Below, in pieces: positions 54,566 to 64,000 of a stretch of DNA of 64,000 bases (its first letter is position 1; every line of letters begins with the position of its first letter). The stretch covers positions 33,642,839-33,706,838 of the forward strand of contig NC_065919.1 in NCBI RefSeq assembly GCF_024586455.1. Reading direction: 5' to 3'. The position numbers and the translations under genes are program-made. Under the pieces are notes generated by a model. It searched no databases, was not told where the DNA came from, and saw only the letters and a list, made by a program, of their open reading frames with translations. The DNA is from Bactrocera neohumeralis (lineage: Eukaryota > Arthropoda > Insecta > Diptera > Tephritidae).

Positions 54566-54699
54566 TGTACATAGTATGTCGCTATACCTGATAATAGTTC
54601 ATTAGTCTACATAACCTTAAAACTGTAGAATTTATCTAAAACTTTGACTTCTGTAAGCCTTTAAAAATTTTGACCCCCTTTGACCCCTTTCAAATTGAT

Positions 54700-56832
54700 A
54701 ATATAAATAAAGTAATAAATAATGAGTTATTTGCATTTTGTTTAAACTGCTATCCTTTGCGTTTAACGAGTATTATCTATTTTTGTTTAGGAAACCTCTG
54801 CATAAAAAAGCTGATTAGTTTGATACATGGCGAAAAGAATGCACAAAAAAAGGAAATTTTGATGCTGTTTTAAAATATGTAGTTGGCAAAATTGAAGTTA
54901 ATATACTTTCGGATGAAATTGAGAAATATTACATTTTTTTGTGTAAAATTGGCAACAAAGTGGGAAAAATCTCACAGAAACATAAATACCTTTAAAAAAC
55001 AAAATGAAGCGTGGCTTAATACTGAAACAAATTTTGTGTTATATGACATTTCTAAAAAAGCACCACCTACCACTGTTGGACGTTCACGTCTGCCATTCAG
55101 CGCCAAATCAGATTTCGGAAAAAGAAAAAAAACCGCAGACTTCTCAGCTGAAAAAGCTGATACTAATCTTCCAGTTCGTGCAGCAGCAACATCGGCTCGC
55201 AACAACCTTGGTGATACTGATCTGGCTGCAGTCCTGAAAGAAAGCATGGAAAGTCCAACAAGGCCATCAAAAATGCGGAAATTTGTTAACGAGGATCCCA
55301 AAAAGCCAATTCCTTATTCAGCGGATGAGGCTTTAGCTTTCCTTCTTGAGCATAATTTTTCAAAAAAGTAGTATAATGCAATACGCGATGGAAGCAAAAA
55401 AAGGAACAGCGACATATATCCTCATTATAGCAAATTACAAATTAAAATGTCGGCCTGAGGGTATAGAAGCAAGTGAGACCCTAGCCAAAGTTCCGTTGCG
55501 AAATATTTTACAACGTACGGCTGAAAAAATTGTTGATATGCAAAGAGAAGTGTTTCAAGCTGTAATGGAAGCCGAAAAGACAAATTTTGTAAGCTCTGAA
55601 TTGATATTAAGCTAGGGATTTTATAGTAGCACTGGTCAAGCTCAATTTAAGCAAACATTTAATGAGCCAAGTTCGTCAAATAGCAGCGATAGCTCTCTAT
55701 TGGCAACAACAGTCATTCCCTTAAGGTTACTGCTCTCATCGGGTAAACCAATTTGGAACATCCGCACACCGCAGTCTGTAAGATTTTGCCGTCCCATTAA
55801 ACTGGAGTACATAAAAGAGACAAAAGAAGTGGTTTTAAAGGAGCACCTGGAATTAAAAAATGAGATTAATGCTTTGAAAACCCTAACAATATCAATTGGT
55901 GATGGAAAATCTGTGGAAGTATCCTTTAAATTACTTTTAACACTAATTGATGGAAAAGTTTTAAACATTATAGCTGGGACTAGATCAAACCAGGCTTGTT
56001 CCATTTGTGGAGCTACACCTAAGGACTTTATGAACACGTGTGATTACAAAAGTGAAGGATTTCATGCAAAACAGGAAACCTTAAAATTTGGAATTAGCCC
56101 CCTTCATTCTTGGATTAGATTTTTTGAATTTCTATTACAATTAGGCTATAAATGCAAAATACAAAAGTGGCAGATACGAGGAGAAGATAAGTTACCTGTC
56201 TTAAAAAGAAAAGTAGACATTCAAAACGATTTTTGGAAAAAGCTTGGACTTTGCGTAGATATGCCCAGAGTAGGAGGCTTCGGTTCCACAAATGACGGGA
56301 ACACTGCTCGTCGAGCTTTTACTGAACACACTATTTTTTCTAAAATAACTGATGTTGACGAAGACCTTATATTTCGTTTCAAAATAATTTTGATTTGTCT
56401 ATCCTGCGAGTTTGAAATCTATGCAAGCTAATTTGAAATATATTACTTTCAAACAGCAAAACGCTTTCATTAGCTATATCCCTGGCTGCCAATGACTTCT
56501 ACAGTCCATAAAGTACTAATACATTCAAGAGAAATAATAGAAAATACTGCACTTCCCATGGGGTTTTTTGGAAAACAAGCTGCTGAATCGCGACATCAAA
56601 TATACAAATCCGATAGATTACATCACGCTCATAGAAACAACCGCACCAATAACCTATTAGACATATTTAATAGGGCTATCGATACATCAGATCCATTAAT
56701 TTCCACATTTTTTTTTAAGTAAACGCATTCAAAAGAGGAAACGTATCACACTTCCTCCTGAAGTCATTGAAGTATTAGGTTGCAGAGAACCCATAGAAGA
56801 TTTTCAACTTTTTAGGAACTTTTTAATTTAAA
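54700..56832 (+). pseudogene. Transib transposase relic (RAG1-like core)
   Basis: A run of plus-strand frames gives a Transib-type protein with frameshifts and stops. 54790-55371 includes KPLHKKADLVDTW-like text, NEAWLNTETNFVLYDISKKA, GRSRLPFSAKSDFGKR. Then come SDIYPHYSKLQI, CRPEGIEASETLAKVPL, STGQAQFKQTFNE. 55700-56431 has IPLRLLLSSGKPIWN, LLTLIDGKVLNIIAGT, NQACSICGATPKDFMNT, KFGISPLHSWIRFFEFLLQL and FGSTNDGNTARRAFTEHT. 56492-56722 has STVHKVLIHSREIIENTALP, GFFGKQAAESRHQIYKSDR and IDTSDPLISTF. These blocks (DGKVLN, CGATPK, TNDGNTARR, TSDPLIS) match what I know of Transib transposases, the relatives of vertebrate RAG1. TIRs were not located. Confidence 0.85.
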
Positions 56833-57059
56833 TTTACATGATGAATTAGATTTATGTGATTAATTAATTGTTTCAAAACAAATAAAATTAATAAATGAAA
56901 CAATGTATTGTTTTCATTAATGGCTGCAAAAGGAGTAATTTTAAATTTTGGTCGTTAGAGGGTTAATTTCCACTTTTAATAATACAGTTACTCCTGCTTC
57001 TAAAATCCTTACAGGTTTTGGTTTGAATAGCATAATTTTGTAATCGTTATTAATTTTGC

Positions 57060-57160
57060 ACAGGAAAAAAGCTCATTTGACCTAATGTGCAACGTTATGT
57101 TAAGGTCGAACATTGACGTGTCAAAAGGTTTAGTGAATGGTAACATGGGATTCCTTAAAG
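57060..57160 (+). pseudogene. Helitron helicase fragment
   Basis: Plus-strand text VMLRSNIDVSKGLVNGNMGF matches the conserved C-terminal block of PIF1-like helicases. It is probably the far end of Helitron 2, separated from 53325 by the Transib and foldback insertions. The rest of the helicase is missing. Confidence 0.7.
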
Positions 57161-57704
57161 AAACAGGATGGATATTGACCCGGAAAACCTGGAAATTTGA
57201 AATTTCTGGAATAGTCAGTGAAAAGTCAGGGAATTTTAACTTGGGTCAAGGAAATTTATAATTTATTTTTTATTATGTATACAGCATTGAAAAAAATTTT
57301 CAATTCGAAATTGAGATGATGTTTTAAATTCTCGCGTTATTTTGACCATCTACACCAGTGGTTCCCAAACTTATTTTGTTTACTGCCCACTTTGAGAATA
57401 AATATTTTTTTAGCGCCCCCATTTTTCACCTATTTAAAAACCACTGTAACTTCAAACTAAATTAATTAATTATTGTGACCTATATATGTATATTAACAGA
57501 GAATTCTAAGCGAAGCTTTTACTATAACCAGCAACTTGAAACCTGAGCGCAGTAGGTAACATACAACGGCGCTTAGGTCTCAAGTTAATTCTTACGGACT
57601 CCACCTGCCAATAAGAATGATTATTGAAACACAACTTTATAGTATTAAAACAGAGAATCTTTTATTAAAAATAAAACTAAAATAATCGACCCATATATAT
57701 AAAA

Positions 57705-59325
57705 CTAATGTGAAGGATGAATCTGATGCTGTTTAATAAGTTTGTTAATATCCGGTTCCAATTTACTCAAGAACAGTCGCAAGTCGCCACGTTCGGTAAC
57801 AAGCAAACGATTTCTATTTTTATTAAGCAGTGTTGTCACAGCACTAAATCCACGTTCACACAAATATGACGATCGGAATGCTATTAAGAATCGTTGAACG
57901 ATTAACCACAATCCAGGGTACAATTGCGGGATCGGTTTTTGTAGCCAAAATTCTTGGTAACCATTTTTGAACTTAATTTTTTTTCCTCGTTTGTTGTTAA
58001 TTCTATAAGTTCTTCTTCCATCTGAGGTGACATTGCTGTGTTGACATTTGAAAACGGATCCAACACCCAGTCTGGTATTTCCAAGTTCAAAATGTCCTGG
58101 TATCGTTCGGCGAAGTCAATGTGGAGGTTTTCCAAATGTTGGCAGTAGGCAAACAATTCGTCGTAACTGCATGATACTGATAAATTCGGAAAATTGTGAA
58201 ACTCACGTCTGCCCAGATTCTTTTTGTGTAGAAGCAGTTTGGCTGCGAAAGCAGCAACGACGTTTTTTCTTTTAATTAAATTTAGTTTATCGCCTGCAGT
58301 TGGAGATTCATGTCGTTGAACAATTTATACAGGTCTGTCATGTAAGCTATATCATTCTATGATGTTATAAGCTTGTCTTGAAATTCTGTATCTTTAGTTT
58401 CCAAGAACTCTATAACAAAGTCAAACAGGTTGTAAAATCGAGTCAGACAATTGCCTCTTGATAGCCAAAGAACTTCAGTACGAGTATGAAACAGCAAACG
58501 GTTGAAATCCTTGTCATTAGTAACACAAAGCTGATGAAATAATCTATCATTCAAAGAGCTGTTGCGGATTTTATTGACTGCTTTGATGACATATTGCGGT
58601 GATTGAAATAGTTTCTCACTTAAGTTTCTAGCAACTAAATATTGTCTATGAAAAACGCAATGTACACCGAGGAAAAAGGAATATCTTTCTCATCGCAAAA
58701 CTTTTCCAATCCAAATAATAGTTCTTCACATATTTTCTCATCTATAATAAACCTCACGTAAGACAACAACAATGCTTCATTAGTTGGTAAAGTGGACTCA
58801 TCGAGCTAAATTGAGAATTGACTTGTCCTCAGGTGATCGCACAATGATTCTTCAACGTTTTCAGCCATTTCATCAATTCGTCTTTGCACAGAATTATTAT
58901 TCAAAGGAATTTTTTGGATAATATCTGCGGCCGGTTTATGAAGCACAGTAGTTATTACTTCATTTATTGCTGGCAATATTAACTCTTCTCCGATGTTATG
59001 TGGTTTGCCTTTTTGAGCAACTAACAAAGAGATATTGCACGAAGCTCGAAGTCTGTCGTCATCTTGCTTAGCAGCCGCCGAAAATAGTTTTGCTACACTT
59101 GGCTGAGTATTATGCTTCTCTAGGTCTTGAAAATATGCTACATTCTTGGCTCTCTTATCTGGATGCATTTTATTCAAATTATCTTGCAGTCTTGAAGGCT
59201 TCATTCGAAAATGTTTTTAGACATAGAAGACACAAAGGCGAGGATGGGTTTGTGGGATTTTCAATGAATCCGAATTTAATGTATTCCGCACAGTATTGCC
59301 GTCTCTTCTTTTTTACTCCCGACAT
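57705..59325 (-). pseudogene. hAT transposase, ZBED5/FAM200-like, broken
   Basis: Minus strand. It starts MSGVKKKRRQYCAEYIKFGF at 59325 with a BED-type finger (CLLCLKTFSNEA), then KPSRLQDNLNKMHPDKRAKN, KQDDDRLRASCNISLLVAQK, GKPHNIGEELILPAINEVIT and QRRIDEMAENVEESLCDHL. Downstream frames 58554-58357 (HTRTEVLWLSRGNCLTRFYN), 58156-57902 and 57923-57705 (SSYLCERGFSAVTTLLNKNR) give the C-terminal hAT fold and dimerisation region. Stops and shifts occur near 59195, 58806, 58560, 58350 and 57905. In an intact protein this would bind TIRs and excise by hairpin formation. This copy cannot. Confidence 0.9.
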
Positions 59326-59459
59326 TGTTTTGCTTTGAGAAATACGTTTAACTTCGCGAGTAGTGTAAAGGAGGCGTAAATAATGCTCATCTATTGCGCG
59401 CAAAACCACAAATGAATATAAAATAAATATTACATTGTTTATATAGGAATGCTTAAGCA

Positions 59460-59921
59460 CAATTATTATATAGTAGTCCAAAAATATGAATTCTTATTTT
59501 TCCAAGAAATACATTTGTAAAAAAGGATCTTTCTCCTTTTCGTATTATCGCATTTGTCCCAGAAATACATTTGTAAAAAAGGATCTTTCTCCTTTTCTTA
59601 TTATCTTATTTTTCCCAGAAATACATTTGTAAAAGAAGGATCTTTATCTTTTTTTATTTTCCACATAAAAGATTTAAGGAGTTCAAAAGCTCAAAACGTG
59701 CGTTACATCAGCTACCTACCCGACGTCATTTCGCAAGTGATAAAATAAATTATTCAAGAGCTCAAAGCATTCGCTACATCAGCTCGAACCTACCTACCCT
59801 ACACCTTTGCGCAAATGATTATATTATGATAGCAAATGCCCACATACAGACTTGGCAATGGCAATAGCAAAACGTTTGACAGTTGGTATTCTATAAATTC
59901 TATCCTGCCGAGATGCCCCGT
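59460..59921 (+). repeat. Dispersed repeat R, copy 2
   Basis: Uninterrupted counterpart of 45549-46402, inside the hAT. It contains three tandem units of about 55-60 bp (59500-59660) built on CAGAAATACATTTGTAAAA and AAGGATCTTTCTCCTTTTC, where copy 1 has a single unit. Confidence 0.78.
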
Positions 59922-60252
59922 TATGAAACGGAGCGACCGATTGACATGATTTTCATTTTTTCTATATTCAATAAAATAGGACAAATATATAAACTACGCG
60001 GAGAGAAATATAGAACCGAGTTTGAGCAATCTTTTAATTCATATTAGTTGATGTTAACAATTTGTTGTTGAGAGTCGAGAGCTCATGCAGTCGTTGTCTA
60101 AGAGGCCTCCTAGCTAAATAGAATTACAAATACCACCCCAGGCCTCTACACAACGCCCCCATTTTCATTCTGGGTCTCTTACCGCCTCCCTTGACACCTG
60201 CAGCGCCCACAAGGGGGCGTTATCGCCCACTTTGGGAAACACTGATCTACAC

Positions 60253-61711
60253 TGCTGCCAAACAGCTGACAAGGAACTAAAAAAACGACGCTCTCATGAA
60301 AATTCGTTGAAAACTGGTTGGTATTTGTATATAGTATGTCGGCGCACCCTAATAGTGTGTGGATGTTGGTATGCGTGTATGAGTGAATGGGTATACAGTT
60401 TCGGGAATTTCATTAGAAGACTAAGTTCCTCATTATTGCATCAGCCGTTGATTGTGCTGTGATTGGTGTTCTGCATGTTGTCACTTCAAGAAGTACTGTT
60501 TTAGCGGGGCGACAGCGCACATAGGAGCATTTACCTTCAAAAACCGGACAAAATTGAAAATTACAAACTTCAGCGATGGTACTCAAAATTGATTTTTTTG
60601 GTACCTAAATAACCATTCTACAATGAACCGATTAAATGAATGACCTTCAAGCCACTATATTGCCATACAAGTAGTCGGAACCTAGACTTCGTTCAGAACG
60701 CACGTGCTTATTCGCGAAACTCTCCATTGTTCTCGAAATTGCAAATGGTTTTTTTATTGCGTGAACGGAATTCTTGAAAATAGTTTTTGTGGATTCAGGA
60801 CAACATGGTATGTATTTAATATTAATGATATAAAAATTAATTTAGTTAATGTATTATTCTGTTTTTTTCGGGAAAACAATGAGTCATTAAAAAAACTAAA
60901 TGTTCTTTTTTAGTTTTTTAGAAATTAGTGTTTTTGTTATAGTGTCGGGCGAGGTCGAGCTATGAATTATTTTTCCTAGTAAACAGCAGGGTTTCTACTT
61001 AACATATCAGCTTAAACATTTTCTCCGTCTTTCACTCCTTTAAAAAAAGCGCGTTGAAAAAAGTTGGTCAGTTGCATAAAATGAGTAGGGGAAGACGGGG
61101 TACATTTGACACTTTCATTTAAAAGTCCTTTACTTTCTACCAAATATAATATAATTTTAAATGAGTTACAGCTTTAAAAGCACCAGGGCTTGAATACTTA
61201 GGAATGAAAGTAAAAAGTTGGAAAAACACTCAAAGCTATTTTTATTTGAAATAACAAAATAATATATAATTTGTCAAATGACCCCCACTAAGGGGCACAT
61301 TTGACTTATTCGGGGGCACATTTGACAAGCATATTTTCCTTGAAACTTTCTTTTTTTTTAATTTAATTTGGTTTTCATTTAAATAAAACTCATCTTTTAT
61401 AGTTTGTTTCTGAATGTTTTATTAAAATAACAGTAAATGTATTCATAAATAATACCACTATTTTTGGAAAAACATACATATCAACGACAATTATTTTGGG
61501 AAAAGAAGATAAAATTCAATATTTCAGACAATTTATTTAATGTATAAGCTTCCAAAGTTAACATCAAACAAATATTTAGTGCGGCAGCGAGAAGTTGAAG
61601 CTGGGTTATTAGGAGTCGGAAGTTTAAACTCAATGTCGCTTCTAAGAGTTTAAGATATGTCTATGGAGTCATGTGTAGAAGTTCACGCAAGTGAGGAAAG
61701 TTCTCTGATCG
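60253..61711. other. Region without recognised genes
   Basis: AT-rich. The block at 61085-61330 contains GGGGTACATTTGACAC, GGGGCACATTTGACTT and GGGGGCACATTTGACAAG, three spaced copies of one motif. Short open frames give no recognisable protein. Confidence 0.45.
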
Positions 61712-64000
61712 CCATTCACTTGGGAGTGGCCAGAAACGATTATTTTACACATGGCTCAAGCAGCCCACTACTTCCGGTCTTTGACCAAGTATCCTCTGAG
61801 TAGCTTAAGACATCTGTTCGAAGGCGAGCTAATGTGAGAAGGCGAAACATCCCCTACATAGGGTTGTGCGCTGGGTTTGGTACCCGCCACGCAAAAAACA
61901 CCCCCAATGAAAGGAAGCAACAAGCCTCGGATGAGAGACCCCCCTTTTTATGACGACCGTGGCAAACGAAATAAGGACTACGATTTGAGGGCATGCACCT
62001 GGAATGTCCGGACCCGTAATTGGGAAGGTGCCGCTGCCCAGCTGGTTGATGTCCTCGCGAAAATAAAGGCTGACATCACCGCCGCCCAAGAAATGCGATG
62101 GACGGGACAAGGACAGAGACGAATAGGTCCTTGTGATATTTACTACAGTGGCCATATAAAGGAGCGCAAGTTTGGTGTTGGATTCGTGGTGGGAGAGAGA
62201 CTACGTCGCCGAGTATTATCATTCACTGCGGTGAATGAAAGTCTAGCCACAATCCGCATCAAAGCGAGGTTCTTCAACATATCGCTGACTTGCGCCCACG
62301 CCCCGACGGAAGAGAAGGATGAGGTGACCAAAGATGCCTTTTATGAGCGCTTGGAGCGCGCTTATGAGAGCTGCCCCCGCCACGTTGTCAAAATCGTGCT
62401 TGGCGACTTTAACGCCAAGGTGGGCCAAGAAGGTATCTTTGGCACTACGGTCGGTAAATTCAGCCTCCACGACGAAACTTCCCCAATGGGTTGAGGACCA
62501 CTATCTTGTTGCAGCTAAGATTCGCACCCGCCTCTGTGCAGCAAAAAACGCACGTCAACAAACACAAGGAAGGTTCGACGTCGAGAAGCTGCAATCACAA
62601 CAGACAGCCGAACGATTTTCTACTCGGCTTGCTCTCCTGCTCTCTGAGAGCACTCGTCAACAACTCGGTATAAGGGAACTGTGGGACGGCATTTCAAATT
62701 CCTTGCGTACAGCTGCAACCGAAGCCATTGGTTTTCGGAAAGCGCAAAAGAACAGGTGGTACGACGAGGAGTACCGTGTCGCAGCGGAGAGAAAACAGGC
62801 TGCCTACCTCGCAACGTTACGATCGACCACTACACGTGCGGGATGGGATAGATACCGAGAGTTGAAGAGGGAAACGAGACGCACTTGTAGACAGAAGAAG
62901 AAAGAGGCTGAAATGCGTGAGTACGAAGAGCTTGATGAGCTGGCCGACAGAGGTAATGCTCGAAAATTCTACGAAAAACTGCGGCGGCTTACAGAAGGTT
63001 TCAAGACCGTAGCATACTCTTGTAGAACCCCCAAAGGTGATCTAGTGACCGATGCCCAGAGCATACTTAAATTATTGAGGGAACACTTCTCCAGCCTGCC
63101 GAATGGCAGTGAACGCACAACGCCAGGAGAAGGCGAACCCGATTCCCCAATCGATGACGATGGAGCAGACGTTCCATTGCCCGACCATGAAGAAGTTCGA
63201 ATAGCAATTGCCCGCCTGAAGAACAACAAAGCGGCAGGGGCCGACGGATTGCCGGCCGAGCTATTCAAACACGGCGGCGAAAACTGATAAGGAGAATGCA
63301 TCAGCTTTTTTGTAAAATATGGTCGGATAAAAGCATGCCCAACGATTGGAATTTAAGTGCCCAATCCATAAAAAAGGAGACCCCACAATCTGCGCCAACT
63401 ACCGTGGGATTAGCCTCCTCAACATCGCAAATAAGGTTCTATCGAGAGTATTGTGTGAAAGATTAAAGCCCACCGTCAACAAACTGATTGGACCTTATCA
63501 GTGTGGCTTCAGACCTGGAAAATCAACAACCGACCAGATATTCACCATGCGCCAAATCTTCGAAAAGACCCGTGAAAGAAGAATCGACACACACCACCTC
63601 TTCGATTCACCTCTTTGATTTCAAAGCTGCTTTCGACAGCACGAAAAGGAGCTGCCTTTATGCCGCGATGTCTGAATTTGGTATCCCCGCAAAACTAATA
63701 CGGCTGTGTAAACTGACGTTGAGTAACACGAAAAGCTCCGTCAGGATCGGGAAGGACCTCTCCGAGCCGTTCGATACCAAACGAGGTTTCAGACAAGGCG
63801 ACTCCCTATCGTGCGACTTCTTCAACCTGCTTCTGGAGAAAATACTTCGAGCTGCAGAAATAAATAGAGAAGGTACCATCTTCTATAAGAGTGTACAGCT
63901 GCAGGCTGGACAAGGAAGCACAGAAAATGGGTCTGGCAGTGAATGAGGGCAAAACGAAATATCTCCTGTCATCAAACAAACAGTCGTCGCACTCGCTACT
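61712..64000 (+). mobile_element. RTE-like LINE copy E, running off the window
   Basis: Starts at the same 5' end as copy D (CCATTCACTTGGGAGTGG). 5' noncoding part to about 61906, then the coding region to the window edge. Confidence 0.9.
61907..64000 (+). pseudogene. RTE-like endonuclease-RT, copy E, broken
   Basis: Endonuclease entry CTWNVRTRNWEGAAAQLV and IVLGDFNAKVGQEG are intact. About 220 bases are then missing at 62495 (GGTTGAGG joined to ACCACTATC), removing the central endonuclease and shifting frame. RT text follows from 62500 (TRLCAAKNARQQTQGRFDVE) through NNKAAGADGLPAELFK. Further lesions: a one-base loss near 63283, an 8-base loss near 63359, an insertion near 63605 within DFKAAFDS, and a 74-base loss near 63905 that removes YADD. 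The GFRQGDSLSCDFFNLLLE block is intact. Not functional. Confidence 0.9.

Larger units (their letters stand above)
57356..60244 (-). mobile_element. Complete-ended hAT element (ZBED5-like)
   Basis: Termini CAGTGGTTCCCAAA / TTTGGGAAACACTG with a perfect 8-bp target duplication ATCTACAC (57348-57355 and 60245-60252). It is 2889 bp long. GGGGGCG-rich subterminal words (AGCGCCCCCAT; AAGGGGGCGTTATCGCCC) are typical of this hAT group. It carries a broken transposase and, in its 5' non-coding part, repeat R copy 2. Confidence 0.95.

Noticed and set aside
60232..60913. Open frames after the ZBED5-like hAT
   Set aside because: No domain, codon pattern or neighbouring exon supports them.

Overview
This window looks like a repeat-rich, probably heterochromatic or intergenic stretch of an insect nuclear genome, most likely a brachyceran fly. 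The evidence is AT-rich spacers, spliced transposase genes with GT-AG introns, and a mix of R1-clade and RTE-like LINEs, BEL/Pao, PIF/Harbinger, mariner/Tc3, piggyBac, hAT, Transib and Helitron elements. The tephritid-like flavour is an inference. I found no convincing host protein-coding gene, rRNA, tRNA or CRISPR array. There is one 100-N assembly gap (49577-49676).

Layout. 1-4893: an RTE-like LINE (copy A) split by a minus-strand R1-clade LINE (428-4250), which is itself split by a short plus-strand SINE-like element with an R1-type tail (3203-3756). Target-site duplications mark both insertions. 4895-8285: two degraded piggyBac elements and a 201-bp repeat. 8831-9910: a mariner with a nested MITE. 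9935-14703: a hAT remnant and RTE copy B, the latter split by a 2.95-kb PIF/Harbinger (11586-14533) whose two genes both read open through clean introns. 15210-28035: a second Harbinger copy whose ends lie 12.8 kb apart. They hold a MITE inserted one base into the TIR, a nearly complete BEL/Pao retrotransposon (16.5-27.8 kb) and RTE copy C. 28.3-30.55 kb: a mariner split by a Tc3-like element, next to a piggyBac fragment. 30.55-33.4 kb: mostly unexplained AT-rich DNA. 33459-44537: a near-identical 5.5-kb tandem duplication made of a dispersed repeat family plus a hAT element. 44.77-47.5 kb: ZMYM1-like hAT remains, repeat 'R' with a MITE, and another dispersed repeat. 47.8-57.2 kb: pieces of two Helitrons, RTE copy D fused to a hAT C-terminus, a mariner, a foldback element and a Transib (RAG1-like) relic. 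57356-60244: a hAT with a perfect 8-bp target duplication. 61712-64000: RTE copy E.

How it fits together. Nothing here is an operon or pathway. The content is a layered record of nested transposition, and the order of insertion can be read from target-site duplications and from empty sites in sister copies. The most remarkable single element is the apparently intact Harbinger. The best candidates for something undescribed are the R1-tailed SINE-like element, the extra Gag-type zinc-knuckle ORF in the BEL element, the ATG-only first exon of the Harbinger transposase, and the in-frame endonuclease-hAT fusion ORF.
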